Below, piece by piece: positions 5,416-11,154 of a stretch of 13,677 bases of DNA. Source of the stretch: Synergistaceae bacterium UBA1358 (GTDB lineage: Bacteria > Synergistota > Synergistia > Synergistales > Synergistaceae); the NCBI GenBank assembly GCA_002306075.1, contig DBRW01000003.1, positions 6,565 through 20,241 of the forward strand, given 5' to 3'. The notes beneath the pieces were generated by a model. It was not told the origin of the DNA and made no database searches. It saw only the letters and a program-made list of their open reading frames with translations. How positions within the stretch are numbered: the stretch's first letter is position 1; each line of letters begins with the position of its first letter. The translations under genes were made by a program, and so were the position numbers.

Positions 5416-7146
5416 TTATTTTTTCTTGCGGTAATCGGTAGGTCCGTTTCCGTAACCGACTTTTTCCAGCCACCAGGAAGGATAGAAAAGAGGCTGTCCT
5501 ATCTCTTCGGCTGTGTTCAGGTATCCGTCATTATACTTGACATAGAGCCTTTCTGCCAGCTTGTGCCATGCATCGAGCACTTCCACGGTATTTTCGCTGC
5601 AGTATACGGTCAGCATTTTTCTTGCCTCTGCCACTCTGCCCTTCTTCAGCAGCTCCACGGCATTGGTCTCAAGAAGATCCTGCACGGCGAAGGCCCTCTT
5701 TTCAACCTCTTCCCTGACTTCCCTTATGTCCTTTATCATATACGACCACTTTATCGTGCAGTAATTCGCCACGAAGTTGAAGGCCGACCATACGCTGTCC
5801 ATCCTCAGGTCCAGTATGTTTGCCTGCTGGATCTCCTTCGGAAGGTCCGCCATCCCGCAGTAGAAAGGCAGCAGTGCGTTCGTAGAGGGCCTGTCGGGGC
5901 CGAACCAGAGGACTCCTCCGACCTCATCGGGCAGCCAGCTGCGGGACTGGGCAACGTAGGAATATACGCAGCGATAAATATCGAGCGGCCTCTCAAATTC
6001 ACCCACAAGCGTTGTAAGTTTTCCCTCGGAGTCCGCGACGGACTCGGCGTTGCCCTCATATCTCGTCGGGTTTCCGAACGGTCCGGCAGCCAGACCCACG
6101 GTGAGATCGAACTCCGTGCCATCGTAGTTGTCCCTGTGTATGGCGGCGATATCTTCAACGGTGACCTTTTTGTCCGGTTTGACCGCAAAAGGGTAATCCT
6201 TTGTGAACGCGTCCTCTGCCCACGGTGAAAGTCCGAGCGACGGGGCAAGGAGCGACATCGCCCTCCATACACGCCTGAGCGAATAGTATGGGTGGTGGAA
6301 TTCCCCGTCTCCGTAGACCTTAGCAAAATCGAGCTTTCCGTCGGACGGCTTCCACCATCCCTTTTTCTCGGCGATCTCAAATATGTTCTTTGAGAACATT
6401 ATGTCCGGGCTGTTCGGATCTATCTCCCTTATGCGGAACTGGTTTGCCGCGACGAATATCTTGTCATCCGGGACCCTTTGGGCTACCCATACGCCTCCGG
6501 ACCCGTCCATATCGCAGCCGGCCATCTCCATGACCCAGCCTTCATTCGGATCACCGACGAGAAGGGTCTCACCTGTTCCGTAATATCCGTAGGTCTCGAT
6601 CAACCCGCCCATCAGTTTTACGGCTTCCCGGGAAGTCTTTGTTCTCTCCAATGCAACTCTTGAAAGTTCAGATGAATAGAATATTCTTTTTCCGGGCTCC
6701 GGTTCCGGGTGTACTTTTGCCAGGTCCGTGCACTCGCCTATCGTCAGCTGGTGTTCGTTCATTATTCCGTAATTCGCGTCAAAGTAGGCGTAGGTGTGGG
6801 CGACCTGCGGGATAAATCCGAGCGGGATAGAGGCGGGCAGTCCCTTTTTGTCATAGACCGGGCCCCTTCCCCTGGTGATCAGCCTGTGAGTCTGGGTGCC
6901 TCCCCATTCAGGCTTGAATCCGAGTGATTCATTTGAATAAAAGACAGGCCGCATCGATCCGGGCGCATGGTCCATCGCCGGCACGAAAACAAGGCTTGCG
7001 TCACTGAGCCCGTCGTCGGAATGCGAAACCATAACGGAACCGTCCGCAGTCGCGTTCTTGCCCGCTATCGTAGTCGTACAGGAAAACGCAGGGGCCTGCA
7101 GTGTGAATGTGAGGATGATCAATAATAAAAATCTAAGTCTAATCAA
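5416..7146 (-). CDS. Exported C69-family dipeptidase (PepD-like, Ntn hydrolase)
   Basis: The 576-residue protein begins with a signal peptide: Arg residues at 3 and 5, a hydrophobic core at 6-16, and an 'A-F-S' cleavage site before Cys23. In C69 peptidases an N-terminal Cys exposed by processing is the nucleophile. Cys23 heads the typical CTTTIAGKNATADGS block, so signal peptidase cleavage could itself activate the enzyme. Further family features are 'HTYAYFDANYGIMNEHQLTIGE' split near residues 115-137, and 'ANQFRIREID'. It would act outside the cytoplasm and release amino acids from dipeptides. It is longer than lactobacillar PepD (about 470) but ordinary for the exported branch. The start is TTG at 7146 with AAAGGTGG about 8 nt upstream. 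The -3 residue is Ala and the site is not a convincing lipobox, so a lipoprotein is less likely. Confidence 0.92.
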   Translation of the reverse strand: MIRLRFLLLIILTFTLQAPAFSCTTTIAGKNATADGSVMVSHSDDGLSDASLVFVPAMDHAPGSMRPVFYSNESLGFKPEWGGTQTHRLITRGRGPVYDKKGLPASIPLGFIPQVAHTYAYFDANYGIMNEHQLTIGECTDLAKVHPEPEPGKRIFYSSELSRVALERTKTSREAVKLMGGLIETYGYYGTGETLLVGDPNEGWVMEMAGCDMDGSGGVWVAQRVPDDKIFVAANQFRIREIDPNSPDIMFSKNIFEIAEKKGWWKPSDGKLDFAKVYGDGEFHHPYYSLRRVWRAMSLLAPSLGLSPWAEDAFTKDYPFAVKPDKKVTVEDIAAIHRDNYDGTEFDLTVGLAAGPFGNPTRYEGNAESVADSEGKLTTLVGEFERPLDIYRCVYSYVAQSRSWLPDEVGGVLWFGPDRPSTNALLPFYCGMADLPKEIQQANILDLRMDSVWSAFNFVANYCTIKWSYMIKDIREVREEVEKRAFAVQDLLETNAVELLKKGRVAEARKMLTVYCSENTVEVLDAWHKLAERLYVKYNDGYLNTAEEIGQPLFYPSWWLEKVGYGNGPTDYRKKK

Positions 7147-7181
7147 AACTTACACCACCTTTCTTTGGTTGCTTGGCATAT

Positions 7182-7209
7182 TTTATATCCAACGACGATA
7201 TTTTGTTAA
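7182..7209 (-). promoter_or_regulatory. Putative promoter of the C69 dipeptidase gene
   Basis: On the minus strand TTAACA (plus 7204-7209) and TATAAA (plus 7182-7187) are 16 bp apart, each with five of six consensus bases. It lies about 35 bp upstream of the TTG start, immediately after the terminator of the preceding gene. This makes the dipeptidase and tautomerase an independent two-gene unit. Confidence 0.65.
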
Positions 7210-7210
7210 T

Positions 7211-7246
7211 AAAAAAATGAACAGCCTTTTCAGACTGTCCATTTTT
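7211..7246 (-). terminator. Intrinsic terminator after the Cys-rich small gene
   Basis: On the minus strand ATGGACAG pairs with CTGTTCAT (one G.U pair) around a 10-nt loop, followed by a run of T. The flanking A and T runs extend the stem. It is 34 bp downstream of the stop at 7280. Because T residues flank it on both strands it may work in both directions. Confidence 0.75.
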
Positions 7247-7279
7247 GTCCGGTGCGCTTTGGAAGTGAGAAGATGTCTG

Positions 7280-7501
7280 TTACTTTTGGGACTTCTCTTC
7301 GTGGTCGGTCACGAATCTGGCAAAGCCCTTGAACGTGTAATCCTGCTTCCTGTCCATGTTGGGGTCAATTTTACGATAGAAGCAGACAGGTATCTCCTTT
7401 TCGGCAAGGCACTTCGCGATGCACGGAGTGCAGCCGTGCGGGTGATTTATGGGATTGCAGCGGCATTGATGGTCAACACAGGTGCAGAATGGGACTTTCA
7501 T
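7280..7501 (-). CDS. Small Cys/His-rich putative metal-binding protein
   Basis: The 73-residue protein starts at ATG 7501 with a strong AAGGAGG site 8 nt upstream. Eight cysteines (6, 8, 13, 15, 24, 27, 31, 40) and histidines 11, 20 and 22 crowd into the first 40 residues, in motifs CTC, CRC and CTPCIAKC. The remaining 33 residues are charged and Cys-free. There is no signal peptide or membrane segment. This density and spacing suggest binding of Zn or an Fe-S cluster. I do not recognise it with confidence; it recalls small Cys-rich DUF6485-type proteins of anaerobes. It is transcribed alone, with a terminator downstream and AT-rich DNA upstream. No function can be assigned. Confidence 0.78.
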   Translation of the reverse strand: MKVPFCTCVDHQCRCNPINHPHGCTPCIAKCLAEKEIPVCFYRKIDPNMDRKQDYTFKGFARFVTDHEEKSQK

Positions 7502-7570
7502 CTCAAAGACCTCCTTGTGTGATCTGTGACATTAAATTGATTCTTAAAATATACAGGCAAATTAGGAAAT

Positions 7571-7620
7571 TATGGTTATTATATTATAAATGCCAGCATC
7601 TATGGCTATCATAACATATA
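7571..7620. repeat. Two imperfect 20-bp direct repeats, 30 bp apart, in an AT-rich intergenic region
   Basis: TATGGTTATTATATTATAAA (7571-7590) and TATGGCTATCATAACATATA (7601-7620) agree at 15 of 20 positions and start exactly 30 bp apart, close to three helical turns. They lie upstream of the Cys-rich gene. The interval 7502-7815 holds no gene that I can support. It contains TATAAT hexamers on the minus strand (plus 7578-7583, 7583-7588) and a TTGACA (plus 7623-7628), but no pair is at standard spacing. Confidence 0.4.
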
Positions 7621-7697
7621 TTTGTCAATAATATACATTTAATTATTAAGTCTTAGAGTCTGGAATCTTAAGGCCGACGTCACCAAACAAAATCAAT

Positions 7698-7729
7698 AAA
7701 AAAAATGACCATCCAACACACAGGGTGTT
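7698..7729 (-). terminator. Possible weak terminator after the PNPOx-family gene
   Basis: On the minus strand AACAC and GTGTT pair around a 5-nt loop. After a gap of about 9 nt there is a run of eight T (plus 7698-7705). The stem is short and its distance from the T-run is larger than usual, so this is a low-confidence call. It lies about 87 bp after the stop at 7816. Confidence 0.3.
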
Positions 7730-7815
7730 CCTCTGAAGAACTGAGCCTGATGCCGGGCTGTCTTGTTTTTCAATTAGGCGGCTTATCCCATTTCTGCCCT
7801 TACGAATTCAATGAC

Positions 7816-8271
7816 CTATTTGCCTGTGATGTGGTCAAAATCAATAGCAATTATGCATGCGTTTGTACATCCTTTTATTTCCTTGTCTTTGGACTCCTCC
7901 GGCTGATCCCCTGAATATTTTTCAACAAGAGCCTGGAAAGCTTCAAGCCTTTCGTCTCCCTCAACCATCCTTGCCCTGCCGAAGGCAATTGCGCTTATAA
8001 AATATGGTGTGTATTCCTTGCTTACGATCCTATCCTCGTCAATGACAGCAAAAGATACTTTCGGGTTTTTCTCTATGGCGTCTATCTTGTGTCCTGATTT
8101 CGCTAAATGAAAATTAATATTTTCGCTGTGACAGACAAAGCTCACGGGGACTGCGTAAGGGTAATCGTCATCTCCGCAGCATGCCAGGACCCCGTTGGTG
8201 CATCTATTCATAATTGCATCAGTATCTTCCTTTGACAACAACTGGTTGATCCTTCTCATATCCCTGAACAT
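7816..8271 (-). CDS. PNPOx-fold FMN-binding protein, NimA-like (pyridoxamine 5'-phosphate oxidase family)
   Basis: This is a 151-residue split-barrel flavoprotein. I chose ATG 8271 because GGGGAG lies 6 nt upstream and the family block begins soon after; the open frame extends further but that part does not look like the family. The core reads 'NGVLACCGDDDYPYAVPVSF' (26-45), then 'INFHLAKSGHKIDAIEKNP' and 'KVSFAVID'. This is the pattern of the NimA/Pyridox_ox_2 group that binds FMN or a similar cofactor and may reduce nitro compounds. 'FGRARMVEGDERLEAFQALVEKYSG' follows, with a late Cys. The substrate is unknown, and calling it nitroimidazole resistance would be overreach. It is 68 bp downstream of the wrecked 4Fe-4S gene in the same direction, so it may once have shared its promoter. 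Confidence 0.88.
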   Translation of the reverse strand: MFRDMRRINQLLSKEDTDAIMNRCTNGVLACCGDDDYPYAVPVSFVCHSENINFHLAKSGHKIDAIEKNPKVSFAVIDEDRIVSKEYTPYFISAIAFGRARMVEGDERLEAFQALVEKYSGDQPEESKDKEIKGCTNACIIAIDFDHITGK

Positions 8272-8339
8272 TAAATGCTCCCCCGCTTTCATGTATCGGA
8301 TAAATATAATTCTTGGTACAGGTCCGGTTTTTAGGTATG

Positions 8340-8701
8340 TTACAAATTTGGAATTCTGTTTTGGCACGGGACGCCGGCCTGGCACTTTCCGCATCTAAGT
8401 CTCGGGGGGACATTACCTTTGTTTTATTGATAAATGCCGAACAGGCCGCATGATCCTTTCCTCCTGAGATGCTCACAGCTTTTGCGGGGCATCTTCTTAT
8501 GCAGGCTCTGCACTTGCTGCAGTACCGATAGACATCAGTATGCCGCGTTCTGTCACCGGCAGTTTCAGTGTTGTGACAAGGCATCCAAGCCTTCCGGCAG
8601 AGCCGTATTTTGTAATAAGGCTTGTGGAAAGGCCAAATGTGCCAAGACCGCATCCGAATCCGACATGCTGTTCAGACCAGTTGCTGGTATAGGTGCGACC
8701 G
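8340..8701 (-). pseudogene. 4Fe-4S binding protein remnant (5'-truncated, two frameshifts)
   Basis: Three minus-strand frames join into one C-terminal portion of a 4Fe-4S protein distantly like epoxyqueuosine reductase. The first gives YTSNWSEQHVGFGCGLGTFG and on to LKLPVTER (about 8692-8549). The second gives YCSKCRACIRRCP, a C-x2-C-x2-C-x3-C cluster site, then ISGGKDHAACSAF (about 8540-8411). The third gives PRLRCGKCQAGVPCQNRIP and a TAA stop (8409-8340). Each junction needs one missing base: one near 8540-8549, the other in the run of six C at plus 8404-8409. The N-terminal half is absent; similarity ends near 8693-8701, where the ornithine cyclodeaminase remnant begins on the other strand. 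The frameshifts might be sequencing errors, but the truncation cannot be. Confidence 0.8.
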
Positions 8702-9067
8702 CCGCATACGCCCTCCTCAGCCCCTGTCCTTCTGGCGGATAAATGCTTTGTAGGAGTGAGTTCTTACTCTCCTTCCATAAGAGAATACCCAGCTGCGCTA
8801 TGGAAGGTCGTTGATACTGTATACGCTGATCTGGAGTACGCCATGGAAGAGAGCGGAGACCTCAGCCAGCCGATAAAAGAAGGCCTGCTCAAGCCTGAAC
8901 AGGTACACAAGATAAGTACCCTGCTGGGAGGGTCTGTAACACCTCCCTATAAGGGAAAAAGCAATTTCTTCAAGACGGTAGGGATGTCGCTTGTAGGTCT
9001 GACGACTGCAGCAGCCGTATATAAAAACGCAAAGAAAAGGGAGATCGGTCAGGCGATCCAGGGCTGA
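8702..9067 (+). pseudogene. Ornithine cyclodeaminase / mu-crystallin family remnant (C-terminal third)
   Basis: The frame ending with TGA at 9065-9067 reads like the C-terminal part of the ornithine cyclodeaminase/mu-crystallin family. Features are 'FVGVSSYSPSIREYPAALW', a 'DLEYAMEESGDLSQPIKEG' acidic block, 'LLGGSVTPPYKG' and the ending 'FKTVGMSLVGLTTAAAVYKN'. A full member has about 320-340 residues. The N-terminal substrate domain and the Rossmann GxGxxG are missing, so no activity is expected. The open frame could begin at GTG 8693, but there is no ribosome binding site there and that segment is antisense to the Fe-S remnant. It stops 16 bp before a long hairpin. The open frame is undamaged, so the truncation may be recent. 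Confidence 0.78.
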
Positions 9068-9076
9068 TCCGACGAC

Positions 9077-9125
9077 AAAAACTATATTCGCGGGAACCGG
9101 ATATTGGTCCGGTTCCCGCGAATAT
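9077..9125 (-). terminator. Long perfect hairpin terminator of the TAXI receptor gene
   Basis: Plus 9084-9101 pairs with 9108-9125 over 18 uninterrupted base pairs with a 6-nt loop. On the minus strand the stem is followed by AGTTTTTG, as in an intrinsic terminator. It lies 57 bp after the TAXI gene stop. It also lies 16 bp after the stop of the plus-strand remnant, but the plus side lacks a T-run. Confidence 0.85.
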
Positions 9126-9182
9126 GTATAGGAATATCCTTAATGAACATATACCTAAATTCTATTTGCAAAATGAGTGCCG

Positions 9183-10139
9183 TTACTTTATGAGCCCTAT
9201 CTCCTTGTAATATCTTATCGCACCCGGATGAAGAGGGATCTTGATGTCCTTTATTTTTGCCGCGTCCATTGCAGCCATCCTTGCGCTGATAACTACCAGG
9301 TCGTTTTTGTTTTGGAAAAGCGTTTTGGTCATCATATAAGCTGTACTTTCTCCAATTTTTTCGTGTACTGCAAGGATATTGGGGCTGCTGAAGGTTTTAA
9401 CATCTTTTTCCTGACCCTTATAGCTTCCCGCTGGGATAGTCATTTTTGCAAAATATGGTGTAGTCTTGATCATTTTTTCGACAAGATCATTCGATACGTC
9501 AATAAGTTCAACTATCCCAAGCGTCATCGGTTCGACAACGCTTGCGATCCCAATGGCTCCAACTGTAACTGCTGCATCAATGTTCTTATCCATAAAAGCA
9601 TTGACAGACTCTGCATGTCCGAGATATTCCAGCTTCATATCTTTTTTCGGGTCAAGCCCTGCATGTTTAAAAAGGGTCTCCGCTGTAAGGGATACACTGC
9701 CGCCTACAGCTCCGACTGATACTTTTTTGCCCTTAAGGTCCTGGATGCTTTTAATTCCGCTTCCTTTGAGGACAACGATATGCACCGCCTCAGGATAAAG
9801 AGGTACAAGAGCGCGGATGAATTTCTTCGGTTGGCCGATATAGCTTGCCAGGCCGTTGTATGCGTCATAGTAAAGGCCGTCCGCAAAGATTACTTCCGCG
9901 TCACCGGCTTCCATGAGCTGGATGTTGTTGCGGGTACCTCCGCTGGCCTGTGCCGTAGCCTTTAGGTCCGGTACGTTGTCGCTCCAAATTTTTGCTATAC
10001 CTGAACCTACAGGATAGTACGTCCCGCCTGTGGGTCCAGTTCCTATGTTTACGTATTCCTGGGCCACCGAGGGAAGTGCAAGCAAGGCGATCATAAGCGA
10101 TACTGCAAGAACCATTACCGAGAATCTTATCTTGTTCAA
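9183..10139 (-). CDS. TRAP transporter substrate-binding protein, TAXI family
   Basis: This extracytoplasmic receptor for a TRAP transporter, a sodium- or proton-driven secondary system, captures an unidentified organic acid or amino acid. From the TTG start at 10139 the protein has 318 residues. It has a signal peptide with Lys3 and Arg5, a hydrophobic core about 8-22 and cleavage after 'PSVA' (about residue 26). The family hallmark YVNIGTGPTGGTYYPVGSG follows, then 'QASGGTRNNIQLM', 'KKVSVGAVGGSVSLTAE' and 'AVTVGAIGIASV'. The TTG is chosen because AAGGAG lies 8 nt upstream; the GTG at 10148 overlaps that site. No TRAP membrane subunit is adjacent on either side within the window, so it is an orphan here. 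The 18-bp hairpin downstream and 256 bp of non-coding DNA upstream make it a single-gene unit. Confidence 0.94.
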   Translation of the reverse strand: MNKIRFSVMVLAVSLMIALLALPSVAQEYVNIGTGPTGGTYYPVGSGIAKIWSDNVPDLKATAQASGGTRNNIQLMEAGDAEVIFADGLYYDAYNGLASYIGQPKKFIRALVPLYPEAVHIVVLKGSGIKSIQDLKGKKVSVGAVGGSVSLTAETLFKHAGLDPKKDMKLEYLGHAESVNAFMDKNIDAAVTVGAIGIASVVEPMTLGIVELIDVSNDLVEKMIKTTPYFAKMTIPAGSYKGQEKDVKTFSSPNILAVHEKIGESTAYMMTKTLFQNKNDLVVISARMAAMDAAKIKDIKIPLHPGAIRYYKEIGLIK

Positions 10140-10220
10140 AACATTCACTCCTTAATTTTTTCATCAGGTTGCGGTCAAACAGAAAACAGCGCAGTAATAC
10201 AAATTATTCATGGGATATTT

Positions 10221-10250
10221 AACAGATAAGTCCCTTTGCCCCCGTCCCCT
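10221..10250. repeat. Possible REP-like palindromic element remnant in the TAXI leader
   Basis: The gap between the TAXI gene and the activase (10140-10395) holds no gene. Its G/C-skewed stretch AACAGATAAGTCCCTTTGCC, then CCCGTCCCCT, has the look of dispersed repeats seen beside REP-associated transposases in anaerobes. This is recall and cannot be tested from one window. The same gap has CTGAAA and TTTCAG arms near 10251-10276. A weak TTAAAT-17-TATTAC promoter-like pair for TAXI lies around plus 10193-10221. I see no known riboswitch. Confidence 0.25.
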
Positions 10251-10312
10251 GAAAATAAAGAAAATTCACCTTTCAGAGGTAGGGTAATAAGTGAAGGATG
10301 TCCGACGCTAAA

Positions 10313-10327
10313 CCGCACAACGTGCGG
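10313..10327 (-). terminator. Weak hairpin downstream of the activase gene
   Basis: CCGCAC and GTGCGG pair perfectly around a 3-nt loop, with TTTAGCG after the stem on the minus strand. The T-run is too short for a confident intrinsic terminator. It lies about 70 bp after the activase stop and is the only hairpin of note there. Confidence 0.35.
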
Positions 10328-10395
10328 AAGGTTCGTTTTATTCTGTCAAAATCCCTTTACGACCATCGGACCGCCTCCCTTCTTGAACGTTTCCT

Positions 10396-11154
10396 TTATT
10401 CCGCTGCTATCAGTGCAGCACCTATAGCACCGGAGAACTGCGCCAGTTCCGAGGTGAGGACAGGCCGACCCAGGTGCTTCGAAATAAGCGTGGCAAGCCT
10501 TTTGTTGAGTGCAGGACCGCCTGTAAGTACCACAGGTCCTCTGTCTGAAATGCGAATGACCATCCCTGCTGCTCTTGACGCGATCGAATCAAGGAGCCCA
10601 AGTGCAATGCTCTCTTTTGCCACTCCCCCGGAAAGGAGGCTTATCACCTCTGATTCGGCAAAAACTGTACACATGCTAGATATTTTACTGATCTCAGTTT
10701 CCGCAGGTATATCCGAAAAATCTTTAAGACTGTAACCCAGCAGAACTGCCATATTGCTGATGAATCGTCCCGTACCGGCGGCACACTTGTCGTTCATCAG
10801 GAAATCTGTAACTTTACCCTCGATGTCCAGCCTTATTACCTTTACGTCCTGTCCGCCGATATCCAGAACAGTCTCCGCATCCTTGACCAAATGAAAGGCT
10901 CCCGCAGCGTGACAGGTTATCTCGGTCACAGATCTTCCGGCAAAACGGCACATCTTTCTTCCGTAACCGGTAGCAACAACTTGGTGCAGATCTTCCATTT
11001 TCAGGGAAGATCTGTCCAAAAGGACCTGGATCACGGCCTCCGATGTTTCGCTGATATCCCACCCGGTAGGCTGACTCCATACTTCAAAAGAGGAACCGTT
11101 CCAGATCGCGGCTTTTATATTCGATGACCCTATGTCTATTCCTGCGGTATACAT
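10396..11154 (-). CDS. Acyl-CoA dehydratase activase / double-cubane protein reductase (BadF/BadG/BcrA/BcrD ATPase)
   Basis: This is an ASKHA-fold ATPase that hydrolyses ATP to push an electron at very low potential into its dehydratase-type partner. The 252-residue protein has the phosphate-1 loop GIDIGSSNIKAA (5-16), 'ATGYGR' (61-66) and phosphate-2 'LDIGGQDVK' (97-105). Both expected cluster cysteines are present: NDKCAAGTGRF (Cys124) and SSMCTVFAESEV (Cys162). A homodimer would share one [4Fe-4S] at its interface. Length and arrangement match HgdC and E. coli YjiL (about 255). Its ATG shares one base with the stop of the upstream double-cubane-type gene (TGATG), so the two are coupled and act as a pair. 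Confidence 0.93.
   Translation of the reverse strand: MYTAGIDIGSSNIKAAIWNGSSFEVWSQPTGWDISETSEAVIQVLLDRSSLKMEDLHQVVATGYGRKMCRFAGRSVTEITCHAAGAFHLVKDAETVLDIGGQDVKVIRLDIEGKVTDFLMNDKCAAGTGRFISNMAVLLGYSLKDFSDIPAETEISKISSMCTVFAESEVISLLSGGVAKESIALGLLDSIASRAAGMVIRISDRGPVVLTGGPALNKRLATLISKHLGRPVLTSELAQFSGAIGAALIAAE

Noticed and set aside
5407..6228. 273-codon open frame on the plus strand
   Set aside because: It lies wholly antisense to the clear C69 dipeptidase, has no ribosome binding site and shows no family resemblance.
7705..7914. 69-codon plus-strand frame
   Set aside because: It overlaps the 3' end of the PNPOx-family gene, has no ribosome binding site and shows no family pattern.
8272..8394. 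41-residue N-terminal extension of the PNPOx-family protein
   Set aside because: It overlaps the end of the Fe-S remnant, and the good ribosome binding site is directly before ATG 8271.
8219..8653. 144-codon minus-strand frame with a ferredoxin-like motif, as an intact small ferredoxin
   Set aside because: Only its middle part matches the Fe-S family. Both ends continue in other frames, so it is one segment of a frameshifted remnant, and its tail overlaps the start of the PNPOx-family gene.
8434..8742. 102-codon plus-strand frame across the Fe-S remnant
   Set aside because: It is antisense to the recognisable 4Fe-4S segments and has no matching family pattern.
8693..9067. Functional small protein from the ornithine cyclodeaminase remnant
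   Set aside because: It lacks a ribosome binding site and the substrate and nucleotide-binding parts of the family.
10140..10148. GTG start for the TAXI receptor
   Set aside because: It overlaps the AAGGAG site; TTG 10139 has ideal spacing.
10149..10395. Riboswitch in the TAXI leader
   Set aside because: I could not match any known riboswitch core; only short inverted arms are present.
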